Source: Pseudomonas graminis
Lineage (GTDB): Bacteria; Pseudomonadota; Gammaproteobacteria; Pseudomonadales; Pseudomonadaceae
Assembly (NCBI RefSeq): GCF_002093745.1
Contig: NZ_MTSB01000020.1
Coordinates: forward strand, 1 to 64,000
Reading direction: 5' to 3'
DNA: 64,000 nt
The notes beneath the pieces are model-generated. The model had not been told where the DNA came from. It saw nothing but the letters and a program-made list of their open reading frames with translations, and did no database searches. Positions within the stretch are counted from its first letter, which is position 1. Each line of letters opens with the position of its first letter. The translations under genes and the position numbers were made by a program. Shown here piece by piece: positions 8,500 through 18,518 of the stretch.

Positions 8500-9648
8500 A
8501 TGCCGTTGCCGTCCATGAAAGACCAGTTCGCCGCCTTGATCGCTGCGCCGTCGGTAAGCTGCACTCAGCCTTCCCTGGACCAGACCAACCGTCCCGTCAT
8601 TGATCTGCTGGCCGGGTGGCTCGGGGACTTGGGTTTTGCCTGTGATATCCAGCAGGTGTCACCCGGCAAGTTCAACTTGCTGGCAACCTTTGGCACCGGC
8701 CCTGGCGGTCTGGTGCTGGCAGGCCACAGCGACACAGTGCCGTTTGACGAGGCCTTGTGGAAAACCGATCCGCTGAAGCTGACCGAAGTCGATGGCCGCT
8801 GGGTCGGGCTGGGCAGTTGTGACATGAAGGGGTTCTTCGCGCTGGTGATCGAGGCGGTGCGTGGGCTGCTGGATCAGCCGTTCAAACAGCCATTGCTGAT
8901 CCTCGCCACTTGCGACGAAGAAAGCTCGATGGCTGGCGCGCGGGCGCTGGCAGACGCCGGACGTCCGTTGGGGCGTGCGGCAGTGATCGGCGAGCCGACC
9001 GGGCTCAAGCCGATCCGCATGCACAAAGGCGTGATGATGGAGCGCATCCATATTCTCGGGCGCAGCGGCCATTCGTCTGACCCGAGTCTGGGGCACAGCG
9101 CGCTGGAAGCCATGCACGACGCGATCAGCGAACTCAAAGGCCTGCGCACGCAATGGCAGTCGCAATACCGCAATCCGCAGTTCACGGTGCCGCAACCGAC
9201 CTTGAACCTGGGCTGCATTCATGGCGGCGACAACCCGAACCGGATCTGTGGTCAGTGCTCGCTGGAATTCGACCTGCGTCCGCTGCCGGGCATGGACCCT
9301 GACGTATTGCGCTCGGCCATCCGGCAGAAACTGCAGCCGCTGGCCGAGTTGCATCAGGTGCAGATCGACTACGCTCCACTGTTCCCCGAGTGTGCGCCGT
9401 TCGAGCAGGTGGCCGATGCCGAGCTGGTGCGTGTTGCTGAACGACTGACGGGTCATACGGCGGCGGCAGTAGCATTCGGCACCGAAGCGCCTTATCTTCA
9501 GCGCCTCGGTTGCGAGACGCTGGTGCTGGGCCCAGGCGATATCGCTTGTGCGCATCAGCCGGGGGAATACCTCGAAATGTCACGTCTGGACCCTACAGTG
9601 CGTCTGTTAAGCCAACTGATTGAACATTATTGCCTGACGCCTCAGTGA
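8500..9648 (+). CDS. argE: Acetylornithine deacetylase
   Basis: This 382-residue M20-family zinc hydrolase is cytoplasmic and converts N-acetylornithine to ornithine in arginine synthesis. Visible catalytic features are the GHSDTVP motif with His76 and Asp78, GSCDMKG with Asp108, the CDEES glutamates at 140-141, and a C-terminal GTEAPYLQRLG region with the last metal-ligand area near CAHQPGEY. The start has a good AGGAAG site. It lies head-to-tail with argA 126 bp downstream, so two arginine genes are linked here. Confidence 0.93.
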   Translation: MPLPSMKDQFAALIAAPSVSCTQPSLDQTNRPVIDLLAGWLGDLGFACDIQQVSPGKFNLLATFGTGPGGLVLAGHSDTVPFDEALWKTDPLKLTEVDGRWVGLGSCDMKGFFALVIEAVRGLLDQPFKQPLLILATCDEESSMAGARALADAGRPLGRAAVIGEPTGLKPIRMHKGVMMERIHILGRSGHSSDPSLGHSALEAMHDAISELKGLRTQWQSQYRNPQFTVPQPTLNLGCIHGGDNPNRICGQCSLEFDLRPLPGMDPDVLRSAIRQKLQPLAELHQVQIDYAPLFPECAPFEQVADAELVRVAERLTGHTAAAVAFGTEAPYLQRLGCETLVLGPGDIACAHQPGEYLEMSRLDPTVRLLSQLIEHYCLTPQ

Positions 9649-9774
9649 GTCAGGTTTTACACAGGTTGAATACAAGGAGATTGCGCGTGTTGCCAAGCCT
9701 GTTCCGACGATAACCACCACACCGTTGTGCGTGCTTTTTCTCTTCGTCCATTTTTTCTACAGGCTCTTGTTGTC

Positions 9775-11073
9775 ATGCCCGAATACGTCAACTGGCTTCG
9801 CCATGCGTCTCCCTACATCAATGCCCACCGCGATTGTACTTTTGTCGTCATGCTCCCCGGCGACGGCGTTGCGCACCCTAACTTCGGTAACATCGTCCAC
9901 GACCTGGTGCTGTTGCACAGTCTGGGTGTGCGGCTGGTGCTGGTGCATGGCTCGCGCCCACAGATCGAAAGCCGTCTGGCCCAGCGCGGCATTACACCGC
10001 GCTACCATCGCGACCTGCGTATCACCGATACCGAGACGCTGGAGTGCGTGATCGATGCCGTTGGCCAGTTGCGCATTTCGATTGAAGCGCGCCTGTCGAT
10101 GGACATGGCAGCCTCGCCCATGCAAGGTTCGCGGCTGCGGGTGACCAGCGGCAACGTGGTGACTGCACGGCCTATCGGCGTGCTGGAAGGGGTCGATTAC
10201 CAGCACACCGGCGAAGTGCGTCGGGTTGATCGCAAGGGCATCAATCGCTTGCTGGACGAGCGCCATATCGTGCTGCTGTCGCCGTTGGGTTATTCACCGA
10301 CCGGCGAGATTTTCAATCTGGCCTGCGAAGACGTCGCCACGCGGGCTGCCATCGATCTGGCCGCCGACAAGCTGCTGCTGTTCGGCGCAGAAACCGGTTT
10401 GCTGGATGAACAGGGCCGGTTGGTACGAGAACTGCGCCCACAGCAAGTGCCCGCGCATTTGCAGCGGCTGGGCGGCAACTATCAGGCCGAATTGCTCGAT
10501 GCAGCAGCCGAAGCCTGTCGTGGTGGCGTGGCTCGTAGCCATATCGTCAGCTACGCCGAGAACGGCGCGCTGCTGACCGAGCTGTTTACACGCGACGGTG
10601 GCGGCACGCTGGTTGCGCAGGAGCAGTTCGAACTGGTTCGCGAAGCGGCCATCGAGGACGTCGGCGGGTTGATGGACCTGATCACGCCGCTGGAAGAGCA
10701 GGGCATCCTGGTGCGGCGCTCTCGGGAAGTGCTGGAGCGCGAGATCACTCAGTTCAGTGTGGTCGAGCGGGAAGGGCTGATCATTGCCTGTGCGGCGCTG
10801 TACCCGATTGCCGACTCGGAGTCAGGCGAGCTGGCGTGTCTGGCCGTCAACCCGGAATACCGGCACGGCGGACGCGGTGACGAGTTGCTGGAGCGTATCG
10901 AAAACCGTGCCCGGGCGTTGGGCATCAAAACCCTGTTCGTGCTGACCACCCGTACCGCGCACTGGTTCCGCGAGCGCGGCTTCGAGCCCAGCAGCGTCGA
11001 CCGCCTGCCCAGCGCCCGCGCGTCGCTGTACAACTACCAGCGTAATTCGAAGATTTTCGAAAAGGCGATTTAA
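9775..11073 (+). CDS. argA: N-acetylglutamate synthase
   Basis: This 432-residue enzyme makes N-acetylglutamate from glutamate and acetyl-CoA, the first step of arginine synthesis and the usual arginine-feedback point. It has an amino acid kinase-like N-terminal domain (VLVHGSRPQIE, and LSPLGYSPTGEIFNL) and a C-terminal GNAT domain (ACAALYPIADSESGELACLAVNPEYRHGG and the closing ALGIKTLFVLTTR). I chose the ATG at 9775 (MPEYVNWLRHASPYINAH), which gives the usual 432-residue length; a GTG at 9727 would add 16 atypical residues. The ribosome site is weak at either start. Confidence 0.93.
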   Translation: MPEYVNWLRHASPYINAHRDCTFVVMLPGDGVAHPNFGNIVHDLVLLHSLGVRLVLVHGSRPQIESRLAQRGITPRYHRDLRITDTETLECVIDAVGQLRISIEARLSMDMAASPMQGSRLRVTSGNVVTARPIGVLEGVDYQHTGEVRRVDRKGINRLLDERHIVLLSPLGYSPTGEIFNLACEDVATRAAIDLAADKLLLFGAETGLLDEQGRLVRELRPQQVPAHLQRLGGNYQAELLDAAAEACRGGVARSHIVSYAENGALLTELFTRDGGGTLVAQEQFELVREAAIEDVGGLMDLITPLEEQGILVRRSREVLEREITQFSVVEREGLIIACAALYPIADSESGELACLAVNPEYRHGGRGDELLERIENRARALGIKTLFVLTTRTAHWFRERGFEPSSVDRLPSARASLYNYQRNSKIFEKAI

Positions 11074-11082
11074 GCCTGGGGG

Positions 11083-11097
11083 CGGACGCAGAGCACT
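11083..11097. repeat. Short palindromic repeat, partial copy
   Basis: The fragment GCGGACGCAGAGCAC carries the core GACGCAGAGC of the short repeat family. It sits 15 bp before the REPIN at 11112-11203. Confidence 0.5.
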
Positions 11098-11111
11098 CTT
11101 GGCTATATTTT

Positions 11112-11203
11112 GTGGGAGTGAGCTTGCTCACGAAGAGGCTGGTACAAGCCCCAAGAAAGGGGCGTTTGAACCGTCCCTTTCGTGAGCAAGCTCACTCCCA
11201 CAG
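11112..11203. repeat. REPIN between argA and gshA
   Basis: The left arm GTGGGAGTGAGCTTGCTCACGAA and the right arm TTTCGTGAGCAAGCTCACTCC are near-perfect inverse copies about 45 bp apart. Between the arms is a smaller hairpin around GCCCCAAGAAAGGGGC. The element fills the gap between the two convergent genes argA and gshA and may serve as a transcription boundary. Confidence 0.9.
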
Positions 11204-11215
11204 TAATTGCGCGGC

Positions 11216-12808
11216 TCAATTGCTGATCGACAAGATGCTCGCCTGATACGACCCGACGAACGTGTCGAAATCCACCACTTCTTCTGTCGCTTCCAGCTCG
11301 GCCTGTTCTTCAAGAGAGGCTTTTGCCTGTGCTTCGAAATGTGCCTGGTCTTCAGCGCTCAGCGGATGGGTGCGGAAGTATTCGGCGTGGACCTGGCTTT
11401 GGCGCAGTGAGAAAGCCGTAAAGCCTTCGTTATGCGCTTTCATGCTCGCCAGTACCTGAGCTGACGGTGTCAGGGCGGTATCGTCGATCTTGGCCTGTTG
11501 CACGGCAATCGATTTGACGTGCTCATCAATCCCTTGGGCTTGATCCAGCAGGCGGGCAATCGGCGTGATTTTCTCCAGCAACTCGGTGGCCCAGGCCTTG
11601 AGTGCGACAGGGCTGTTGTTGCGCATCAGGTTCAGGTCCGGACGGCGACCTTCCTTGACCACCGAAAAGAAGTTCGAACTGGCATTGGAGCACTCATGGC
11701 TGGCCAGTTGCGGGCTTTCCTCAAGGGCGCAATACAGCACGAACGCGTCGATAAAGCGTGACTGTTCCAGGCTGATGCCGGTGGGCAGAAACGGGTTGAT
11801 GTCCAGGCAGCGCACTTCGACGTATTGCACGCCACGGGCCACCAGCGCCTGGATCGGGCGCTCGCCGCTATAGGTCACCCGCTTCGGACGGATGTTGGAG
11901 TAGTACTCGTTCTCGATCTGCAACACATTGGTGTTGAGCTGAATCCACTCGCCGTTCTGATCGTGGGTGCCGACATCGACGTAAGGTTTGTACGGCGTCG
12001 CAACGGCTTTGCGCAGGCTGTCGGTGTAGCTGACCAGATCGTTGTAGCACGGCGTCAGGTCGGCCTGCGCGTCGCTCTGGTAACCCAGATCGCTCATGCG
12101 CAGGCTGGTGGCGTAAGGCAGGTACAACGTGTCGGCGTCGAAGTGTTCCAGCTGGTGCTCGCGTCCGCGCAGGAAACCGGCATCCAGCGCAGGTGAAGCA
12201 CCGAACAGGTACATCAGCAGCCAGCTGTAGCGGCGGAAATTACGGATCAGCGCAATGTAGGCATGCGACTGGTAGTCGCGTGCATCGCCGGCAACGTCTT
12301 CTTCGGTCTGCTTGAGCAACGCCCAGGCGTCTTCCGGCAGCGAGAAATTGTAGTGAATGCCGGCAATGCATTGCATGGTCTTGCCATAACGCAGCGCCAG
12401 GCCCTTGCGGTAGACGTATTTCAGCTTGCCGATGTTCGACGTGCCGTAATACGCGATTGGAATATGCGCTTCGTCAGGCAAGGGGCACGGCATCGACGGG
12501 CTCCAGAGCAGCTCGTTGTTCAGCTTGCTGTAGGCGAATCGATGGATCTTGTCGAGGCTGTCGAGCGTATCGGCCGGGTTTTTCAGCGCCGGGGTAATGA
12601 ACTCCAGCAGTGACTCGGAATAATCGGTCGTGACCTGGCCGTTGGTCAGTGCTGCACCCAGAGCTTGAGGGTGGGGCGTGCGCGCCAGTTCTGCCGTTGT
12701 CGTAACGCGCAGGCATTCACGCTCGATACCGTGCAGGCATTGCTCCAGCAAAGAGAGGTTGTTGCGCTCGCCGAGCAAGGCAAGACGGCGGTTTAAAAGT
12801 TCGCTCAA
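11216..12808 (-). CDS. gshA: Glutamate-cysteine ligase
   Basis: This 530-residue cytoplasmic enzyme joins glutamate and cysteine to form gamma-glutamylcysteine, the first step of glutathione synthesis. It is a class I, proteobacterial Gsh[10 protein letters not shown] near the start, [30 protein letters not shown], and [17 protein letters not shown]. The start is not an ATG. The best fit is the TTG at 12808 (read [13 protein letters not shown]), with AAGGA seven bases upstream; an in-frame GTG at 12823 is possible but would overlap that site. It converges with argA across a REPIN. Confidence 0.92.
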   Translation of the reverse strand: MSELLNRRLALLGERNNLSLLEQCLHGIERECLRVTTTAELARTPHPQALGAALTNGQVTTDYSESLLEFITPALKNPADTLDSLDKIHRFAYSKLNNELLWSPSMPCPLPDEAHIPIAYYGTSNIGKLKYVYRKGLALRYGKTMQCIAGIHYNFSLPEDAWALLKQTEEDVAGDARDYQSHAYIALIRNFRRYSWLLMYLFGASPALDAGFLRGREHQLEHFDADTLYLPYATSLRMSDLGYQSDAQADLTPCYNDLVSYTDSLRKAVATPYKPYVDVGTHDQNGEWIQLNTNVLQIENEYYSNIRPKRVTYSGERPIQALVARGVQYVEVRCLDINPFLPTGISLEQSRFIDAFVLYCALEESPQLASHECSNASSNFFSVVKEGRRPDLNLMRNNSPVALKAWATELLEKITPIARLLDQAQGIDEHVKSIAVQQAKIDDTALTPSAQVLASMKAHNEGFTAFSLRQSQVHAEYFRTHPLSAEDQAHFEAQAKASLEEQAELEATEEVVDFDTFVGSYQASILSISN

Positions 12809-12955
12809 GGTGTAATCCTTCACGCATCGGTCGCCCCGATATGGGGGTGGACTTGACGGTCTACAAGGGTGAGGAAAGGAGCTGGCGTGGTCGCCTGGTC
12901 GGGTCGTTGACGCCTGTTCACAATCATTGCACTTCGTCGTACCACCCAAATGGAC

Positions 12956-12979
12956 TCGGCACCACGCTAATGGTGCCGA
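12956..12979. terminator. Hairpin between the thioesterase gene and gshA
   Basis: Perfect 9-bp arms TCGGCACCA and TGGTGCCGA enclose the loop CGCTAA. It lies downstream of the tex-thioesterase pair on the minus strand and could end that transcript, although no strong U-run follows. The rest of the 243-bp gap shows nothing else I can name. Confidence 0.5.
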
Positions 12980-13051
12980 AATTAACCCAAATGATGTCGA
13001 TACGGCTAGGTTCCGTTGGCATTGATTGCTTTCAACAGCCTTCGAGCCAGT

Positions 13052-13435
13052 CTAGATCACCGCAAACGTGCCCTGAGCCTTTGCGACGAGCTTGTCGCCC
13101 TGGACAACTTCGGCCTCGACCACCAGCGTCCTGCGCCCGGCATGCAGCACCTTGGCGATGCACAAGACTTCGCCCTCGGACACGCCGCGCACGTAGTTGA
13201 TCTTGCACTCGATGGTCACGCTGCGCTGGTCGAAGCCGTGGGCGCTGGAGCAGGCCAGCCCCATGGCGATATCGACCAGGCTGAAGATTGCCCCGCCGTG
13301 CATCACATTGCCGCGGTTGCGCAAATGCGCCTCCAGCGGCAGCGCGACTTCGGCCACGCCTTCGTCAAGACGCCGCAACTCGCAGCCGAGCATCTTGAAG
13401 TAGGCGCTTTGGGTCAGGTCTTCAGGAATGTCCAT
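13052..13435 (-). CDS. PaaI-type hotdog-fold thioesterase
   Basis: This 127-residue single hotdog domain has the PaaI-family signature NVMHGGAIFSLVDIAMGLA, in which the HGG and the following acidic residue form the thioesterase site. Later strands (VTIECKINYVRGVSEGEVLC, GRRTLVVEAEV) fit the fold. Its acyl-CoA substrate is unknown. The ATG overlaps the tex stop codon in a TGATG junction, so it is translationally coupled to tex. Such a small thioesterase beside tex and gshA is a conserved Pseudomonas arrangement. Confidence 0.87.
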   Translation of the reverse strand: MDIPEDLTQSAYFKMLGCELRRLDEGVAEVALPLEAHLRNRGNVMHGGAIFSLVDIAMGLACSSAHGFDQRSVTIECKINYVRGVSEGEVLCIAKVLHAGRRTLVVEAEVVQGDKLVAKAQGTFAVI

Positions 13436-15756
13436 CAGCGCTTCTTCAACTGCTTGGCGTTGGCGAACAGCGACGCCATCGCGTTGTTGGCCGGTGCCGG
13501 TGCCGAGGTTTCCTTGCGCGGGGCGCTGTTCTGCTGACGTGGCGCCGAGCCAGGGCGTGCGCCGCGGGCACCGTCGACCTTCTCGCCGGGTGTGTCGCTC
13601 ATGCGCATCGACAGGCCGACGCGTTTGCGCGGGATATCGACTTCCATGACCTTCACTTTGACCACATCGCCGGCCTTGACCGCTTCACGCGGGTCTTTGA
13701 TGAATTTTTCGGACAGCGCCGAAATATGCACCAGACCGTCCTGATGCACGCCGATATCGACGAAGGCACCGAAGTTGGTGACGTTGGTCACAACACCTTC
13801 GAGGATCATGCCCGGTTGCAGGTCCTTGAGGTCTTCGACGCCGTCCTGGAATTCGGCGGTCTTGAACTCAGGACGCGGGTCACGGCCCGGTTTTTCGAGT
13901 TCTTGCAGAATGTCGGTCACGGTCGGCAGACCAAAGGTCTCGTCGGTGAATTTCTTCGGGTCCAGACGCTTGAGAAAGCTGGCGTCGCCGATCAGCGAGC
14001 GAATATCACGGTCGGTTTCAGCCGCAATACGCTGCACCAGCGGGTAGGCTTCCGGGTGAACGGCGGAAGAATCCAGCGGGTTGTCACCGGTCATGACGCG
14101 CAGGAAGCCGGCGGCCTGCTCGAAGGTCTTCTCGCCCAGACGGCTGACTTTCTTCAGCGCCGCGCGGGTCTTGAACGCGCCGTTTTCATCGCGATGCGCC
14201 ACGATGTTCTGGGCCAGCGTGAAGTTGAGGCCGGAAATGCGTGCCAGCAAGGCCACCGACGCGGTGTTTACGTCCACGCCCACGGCGTTTACACAGTCTT
14301 CGACCACCGCGTCCAGGCCTCGGGCCAGCTTGAGCTGTGAAACGTCGTGCTGGTACTGACCGACACCAATGGATTTCGGGTCGATCTTCACCAGTTCGGC
14401 GAGCGGATCCTGCAAGCGACGGGCGATGGAGACCGCGCCACGGATCGACACATCGAGGTCCGGGAATTCCTTGGCGGCCAGTTCGGAGGCGGAGTAGACC
14501 GATGCGCCGGCTTCGGAAACCATGACCTTGGTCATTTTCAGGCCTGGGTATTTTTTGATCAGATCGGCGGCCAGCTTGTCGGTTTCGCGGCTGGCGGTGC
14601 CGTTGCCGATGGCAATCAGGTCGACCGAGTGCTTGGCGCACAGCGCCGCCAGCACGGCGATGGTCTGGTCCCATTGATTCTTCGGTACATGCGGGTAAAC
14701 GGTCGCGTAGTCGAGCAGTTTGCCGGTGGCGTCCACCACGGCGACCTTGCAGCCGGTGCGCAGGCCCGGGTCGAGGCCCAGTGTCGCGCGCTGGCCGGCC
14801 GGGGCGGCGAGCAGCAGGTCGTGCAGGTTGTGGGCGAACACGTTGATGGCCTCGGTTTCCGCGCCTTCGCGCAGCTCACCCAGCAGGTCAGTCTCCAGAT
14901 GGCTGTACAGCTTGACCTTCCAGGTCCAGCGCACCACCTCGGCCAGCCACTTGTCGGCAGCGCGGTTCTGGTTCTGGATACCGAAGCGCTCGCCGATCAT
15001 CAGTTCGCACGGGTGCATGGCGCCCGGCAGTTCTTCACCGACTTTCAACGCGCTGCTGAGAAAGCCTTCATTGCGACCACGGAAAATAGCCAGCGCTCGA
15101 TGCGACGGCATGCTCTTGAGCGGTTCGTCGTGTTCGAAGTAGTCGCGGAACTTGGCGCCTTCCTCTTCCTTGCCCGGCACGACGCGTGCGCTGATGACCG
15201 CTTCCTGCTTGAGGAAGCTGCGCAGTTTGTCCAGCAGCGAAGCGTCTTCGGCAAAGCGCTCCATCAGGATGTACTTGGCGCCTTCCAGCGCAGCTTTGAC
15301 ATCGGCCACGCCTTTTTCGGCGTCGACAAAGCGCGCAGCCTCGGACTCCGGGTTCAGGCTCGGGTCGTTGAACAGGCCGTCGGCCAGCTCGCCGAGGCCC
15401 GCTTCAAGGGCGATCTGGCCCTTGGTGCGGCGTTTCTGCTTATAAGGCAGGTACAAATCTTCAAGGCGGGTCTTGGTGTCGGCCAGCTTGATGTCGCGGG
15501 CCAGCTCCGGGGTCAGCTTGCCTTGCTCTTCGATGCTGGCAAGAATGCTGACGCGCCGGTCGTCCAGTTCACGCAGGTAGCGCAGGCGCTCTTCCAGATG
15601 GCGCAGTTGAGTGTCATCGAGGCTGCCGGTCACTTCCTTGCGGTAGCGGGAAATGAAGGGCACGGTCGAGCCTTCATCCAGTAGTGCTACGGCCGCTGCG
15701 ACCTGTTGTGGGCGTACACCGAGTTCTTCGGCGATGCGGCTGTTGATGCTGTCCAT
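13435..15756 (-). CDS. tex: Tex-family RNA-binding transcription accessory protein
   Basis: This 773-residue cytoplasmic protein has the Tex architecture. An N-terminal Tex domain ([19 protein letters not shown]) is followed by a YqgF/RNase H-like domain ([17 protein letters not shown] near the middle), helix-hairpin-helix motifs ([18 protein letters not shown]), and a C-terminal S1 domain ([22 protein letters not shown]) with a basic tail. It binds nucleic acid and is needed for normal transcription in several bacteria. I placed the start at the ATG at 15756 rather than a GTG 24 codons upstream. It is divergent from ompR, with a 296-bp gap that must hold both promoters. Confidence 0.93.
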   Translation of the reverse strand: MDSINSRIAEELGVRPQQVAAAVALLDEGSTVPFISRYRKEVTGSLDDTQLRHLEERLRYLRELDDRRVSILASIEEQGKLTPELARDIKLADTKTRLEDLYLPYKQKRRTKGQIALEAGLGELADGLFNDPSLNPESEAARFVDAEKGVADVKAALEGAKYILMERFAEDASLLDKLRSFLKQEAVISARVVPGKEEEGAKFRDYFEHDEPLKSMPSHRALAIFRGRNEGFLSSALKVGEELPGAMHPCELMIGERFGIQNQNRAADKWLAEVVRWTWKVKLYSHLETDLLGELREGAETEAINVFAHNLHDLLLAAPAGQRATLGLDPGLRTGCKVAVVDATGKLLDYATVYPHVPKNQWDQTIAVLAALCAKHSVDLIAIGNGTASRETDKLAADLIKKYPGLKMTKVMVSEAGASVYSASELAAKEFPDLDVSIRGAVSIARRLQDPLAELVKIDPKSIGVGQYQHDVSQLKLARGLDAVVEDCVNAVGVDVNTASVALLARISGLNFTLAQNIVAHRDENGAFKTRAALKKVSRLGEKTFEQAAGFLRVMTGDNPLDSSAVHPEAYPLVQRIAAETDRDIRSLIGDASFLKRLDPKKFTDETFGLPTVTDILQELEKPGRDPRPEFKTAEFQDGVEDLKDLQPGMILEGVVTNVTNFGAFVDIGVHQDGLVHISALSEKFIKDPREAVKAGDVVKVKVMEVDIPRKRVGLSMRMSDTPGEKVDGARGARPGSAPRQQNSAPRKETSAPAPANNAMASLFANAKQLKKR

Positions 15757-16052
15757 AAGACCACCTGGAGTTGTGAGCAAAAAACGGGGCTCGTACGAAT
15801 TGTCTTGCCGATTGTCGTTCGCCCGCATTTTGTTCGGTGCTGGCGAACCGCTATAAGCCCGGCGTTGCCTGACTTTGGAGGCGGCGCATTATACCCGTCG
15901 AAGCCGGATTAGGGGATTGACCGACAAACGCGCTGTTTTTTTGGCGAAAAGGCATGTGCAAGTGTCGCCCCCAGTAAAATCTGCTAACAATGCACACGGT
16001 GCGCATCACCGCAGCTACGCCATAATGCGCCCCGAGATCAGAGGAGCATCCG

Positions 16053-16793
16053 ATGAGCAGCACCGCACAAAATGCTGAAGGCGAAAAAATCCTGATTGTC
16101 GATGACGATCCGGGGTTGAGCAGTCTCCTGGAACGTTTTTTTACCAGCAAGGGCTATCGTGCCCGCGCTGTGGCAAACGTGGAGCAAATGGACCGATTGC
16201 TGGCCCGTGAGGTTTTCAACCTTGTGGTGCTGGATTTGATGCTGCCTGGGGAAGACGGTCTTTCCGCGTGTCGCCGGCTGCGTGCCGCGAACAATCAGGT
16301 GCCGATTATCATGCTGACCGCCAAGGGCGATGAGCTGAGCCGTATCAAGGGCCTCGAACTGGGCGCTGACGATTACCTGGCCAAGCCGTTCAACCCGGAC
16401 GAGCTGATGGCGCGCGTCAAGGCTGTGTTGCGTCGTCAGGCCGCTCCTGTACCGGGCGCGCCCGGCAGTGAAGACGAGTCAGTCAGTTTTGGCGATTATG
16501 TGCTGTCGCTGGCGACCCGCGAGCTGAAACGTGGCGAAGAAGTACACATGCTCACCACCGGCGAGTTCGCGGTCCTCAAGGCGCTGGTAATGCATGCCCG
16601 CGAGCCGTTGACCCGTGACAAGCTGATGAATCTGGCCCGAGGCCGGGAGTGGGATGCGCTGGAGCGATCCATCGACGTACAGATTTCCCGTCTGCGTCGT
16701 CTGATCGAGCCGGATCCGTCCAAGCCTCGTTACATCCAGACCGTCTGGGGCGTCGGCTATGTATTCGTTCCAGATGGTGCCGGCAATCGCTGA
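16053..16793 (+). CDS. ompR: OmpR-type response regulator (AmgR)
   Basis: This 246-residue response regulator has a receiver domain with the acidic pair Asp17-Asp18, the phospho-acceptor Asp61 in VVLDLMLPGEDG, and Lys111 in AKPF. A C-terminal winged-helix DNA-binding domain follows (LTTGEFAVLKALVMHA, then RSIDVQISRLRRLIE). The ortholog in P. aeruginosa is AmgR, which with AmgS protects the envelope against mistranslated proteins and aminoglycosides. The start has GAGGAG upstream. The kinase envZ follows after 164 bp containing a large hairpin, so the two are not simply co-translated. Confidence 0.94.
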   Translation: MSSTAQNAEGEKILIVDDDPGLSSLLERFFTSKGYRARAVANVEQMDRLLAREVFNLVVLDLMLPGEDGLSACRRLRAANNQVPIIMLTAKGDELSRIKGLELGADDYLAKPFNPDELMARVKAVLRRQAAPVPGAPGSEDESVSFGDYVLSLATRELKRGEEVHMLTTGEFAVLKALVMHAREPLTRDKLMNLARGREWDALERSIDVQISRLRRLIEPDPSKPRYIQTVWGVGYVFVPDGAGNR

Positions 16794-16829
16794 CAGCCTG
16801 GCTGTCGGCATAGAAAACCGTCATTCCTG

Positions 16830-16879
16830 CCAGTTACGTCGATAACCTTTCAGGGGGTTATCGACGTACTGGTTTTTCT
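16830..16879 (+). terminator. Large hairpin between ompR and envZ
   Basis: Arms CCAGTTACGTCGATAACC and GGTTATCGACGTACTGG pair over about 17 bp with one bulged T. The loop is TTTCAGGG and the right arm is followed at once by TTTTTCTG. It looks like an intrinsic terminator or attenuator inside the operon, lowering kinase expression relative to the regulator, or an RNA-processing site. Confidence 0.8.
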
Positions 16880-16957
16880 GCGTTCGTCCATCGGGTCTCG
16901 CCCGCGTTCGGCAAACCTGCGAGCCTCGCTCGCCTTGCAAAGTGTATGGCTGCAGTT

Positions 16958-18268
16958 ATGAAGACTCCGCTCTGGTTCCCGCAAAGCTTTTTCTCCCGCA
17001 CGCTCTGGCTGGTGCTCATCGTCGTGCTGTTTTCCAAGGCGCTGACGCTGGTTTACCTGCTGATGAACGAGGACGTGCTGGTCGACAGGCAATACAGCCA
17101 CGGCGTCGCGCTGACCCTGCGCGCTTATTGGGCTGCCGATGAAAATGATCGCGAAGCGATTGCCGAGGCCGCGGGCCTGATTCGTGTCGTTGGCGGGGGT
17201 GTGCCGGAAGGTGAGCAGCACTGGCCGTACAGCGAGATCTACCAGCGGCAGATGCAGGCCGAGCTGGGTGCCGACACCGAAGTGCGTCTGCGTGTACACG
17301 CGCCGCCCGCGCTGTGGGTGCGCGCGCCAAGTCTGGGGGACGGCTGGCTGAAAGTGCCGCTTTATCCGCACCCGTTGCGCGGTCAGAAAATCTGGAGCGT
17401 GCTGGGCTGGTTCCTGGCCATCGGGTTACTGTCCACCGCGTCGGCGTGGATCTTTGTTCGCCAGTTGAACCAGCCACTCAAGCGGCTGGTGTTTGCTGCC
17501 CGGCAACTGGGGCAGGGCCGTAGCGTGCGCTTGCCGGTCAGCGACACGCCCAGCGAGATGACCGAAGTGTACCGGGCCTTCAACCAGATGGCCGAAGACG
17601 TCGAGCAGGCCGGACAGGAGCGCGAGCTGATGCTGGCAGGCGTGTCCCATGATTTGCGCACGCCGCTGACTCGTTTGCGTCTGTCGCTGGAATTGATGAA
17701 CGACAACGAGTTCTCTGAAGGCATGGTGCGTGACATCGAGGACATGGATGCGATTCTCGATCAATTCCTCGCGTTCATCCGTGATGGTCGTGACGAGGAG
17801 ATCGAAGAAGTCGATCTGGGCGATCTGGTGCGCGATGTCGTCGCGCCTTTCAACAACGATGAGGACAGCATTCGTCTGTGCCTGGAACCGATTCCGCCCT
17901 TCCCGCTACGCCGGGTGTCGATGAAACGCCTGTTGACCAACCTGATCGGAAACGCCCGTCATCATGCGGGCAACGGTATCGAAGTCGCGGCGTACGTTTC
18001 AGGCGACAGGAACGCGCCTTATGTCGTGCTGAGCGTGCTGGACAGAGGCGCGGGTATCGATCCTTCCGAGCTGGACACCATTTTCAATCCGTTCATACGC
18101 GGTGATCGCGCCCGGAGTGGCAAGGGCACCGGTCTCGGGTTGGCCATCGTCAAGCGTATTGCGGCCATGCACGGCGGCAATGTCGAGCTGAGGAATCGTT
18201 CGGGTGGCGGGCTGGAGGCGAGGGTGCGCCTGCCGCTGGGGCTGATGTTGCCGAGGGATGCGATTTAG
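16958..18268 (+). CDS. envZ: EnvZ-type sensor histidine kinase (AmgS)
   Basis: This 436-residue inner-membrane kinase has a first membrane helix near residues 15-36, a short periplasmic domain, and a second helix near 145-167. These are followed by HAMP (FVRQLNQPLKRLVFAARQL), an HisKA domain with the phospho-accepting His231 in SHDLRTPL, and an HATPase domain (NLIGNARHHAG, DRGAGID, GKGTGLGLAIVKRI). I prefer the ATG at 16958 (MKTPLWFPQSFF) to one four codons upstream; neither has a clear ribosome site. It pairs with the OmpR-type regulator just upstream. Confidence 0.93.
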   Translation: MKTPLWFPQSFFSRTLWLVLIVVLFSKALTLVYLLMNEDVLVDRQYSHGVALTLRAYWAADENDREAIAEAAGLIRVVGGGVPEGEQHWPYSEIYQRQMQAELGADTEVRLRVHAPPALWVRAPSLGDGWLKVPLYPHPLRGQKIWSVLGWFLAIGLLSTASAWIFVRQLNQPLKRLVFAARQLGQGRSVRLPVSDTPSEMTEVYRAFNQMAEDVEQAGQERELMLAGVSHDLRTPLTRLRLSLELMNDNEFSEGMVRDIEDMDAILDQFLAFIRDGRDEEIEEVDLGDLVRDVVAPFNNDEDSIRLCLEPIPPFPLRRVSMKRLLTNLIGNARHHAGNGIEVAAYVSGDRNAPYVVLSVLDRGAGIDPSELDTIFNPFIRGDRARSGKGTGLGLAIVKRIAAMHGGNVELRNRSGGGLEARVRLPLGLMLPRDAI

Positions 18269-18289
18269 TACGGGAATAACCGAAGGGGA

Positions 18290-18478
18290 TATAAAGCGCC
18301 GTGCAGCGACATAGGGGGCACTCGACAGAACGAGGCAACCTCATTGACTTGCACGGCAGCTTGCCTGACCCGGCCCGTTGCGGAGGTACTCCCTGTACCC
18401 CTAGGTCACGCCGATCCTCTCGATCAACGCATCCCGGCCCCTTGGTCATGCGCGCACCTTCCTCAGGCCGCACATCAG
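18290..18478. other. Candidate structured RNA or leader region downstream of envZ
   Basis: No convincing gene is present in this gap, but it holds several paired segments. GCCGTGCA (18299-18306) is matched by TGCACGGC (18349-18356), the hairpin GAGG-CAA-CCTC lies between them, and GGTAC-TCCCT-GTACC lies near 18385-18399. This density of nested complementarity is unlike the surrounding spacers. Strand and identity are unknown, and I cannot match it to a named RNA. Confidence 0.3.
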
Positions 18479-18479
18479 A

Positions 18480-18510
18480 AAGGCAGCGGCTATTGGAGCC
18501 GCCGCCTTCC
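18480..18510 (-). terminator. Intrinsic terminator after the Ivy-like gene
   Basis: Arms AAGGCAGCGGCT and AGCCGCCGCCTT, with one mismatch, enclose the loop ATTGG. On the minus strand the hairpin is followed by TTTCT. It lies 8 bp past the stop of the gene at 18519. Confidence 0.75.
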
Positions 18511-18518
18511 TTGCTGAA

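Noticed and set aside
18150-18473. Minus-strand open frame downstream of envZ
   Set aside because: It overlaps the envZ 3' end and has Cys/Arg/Pro-rich, non-protein-like composition. The spacer is better explained by structured nucleic acid.
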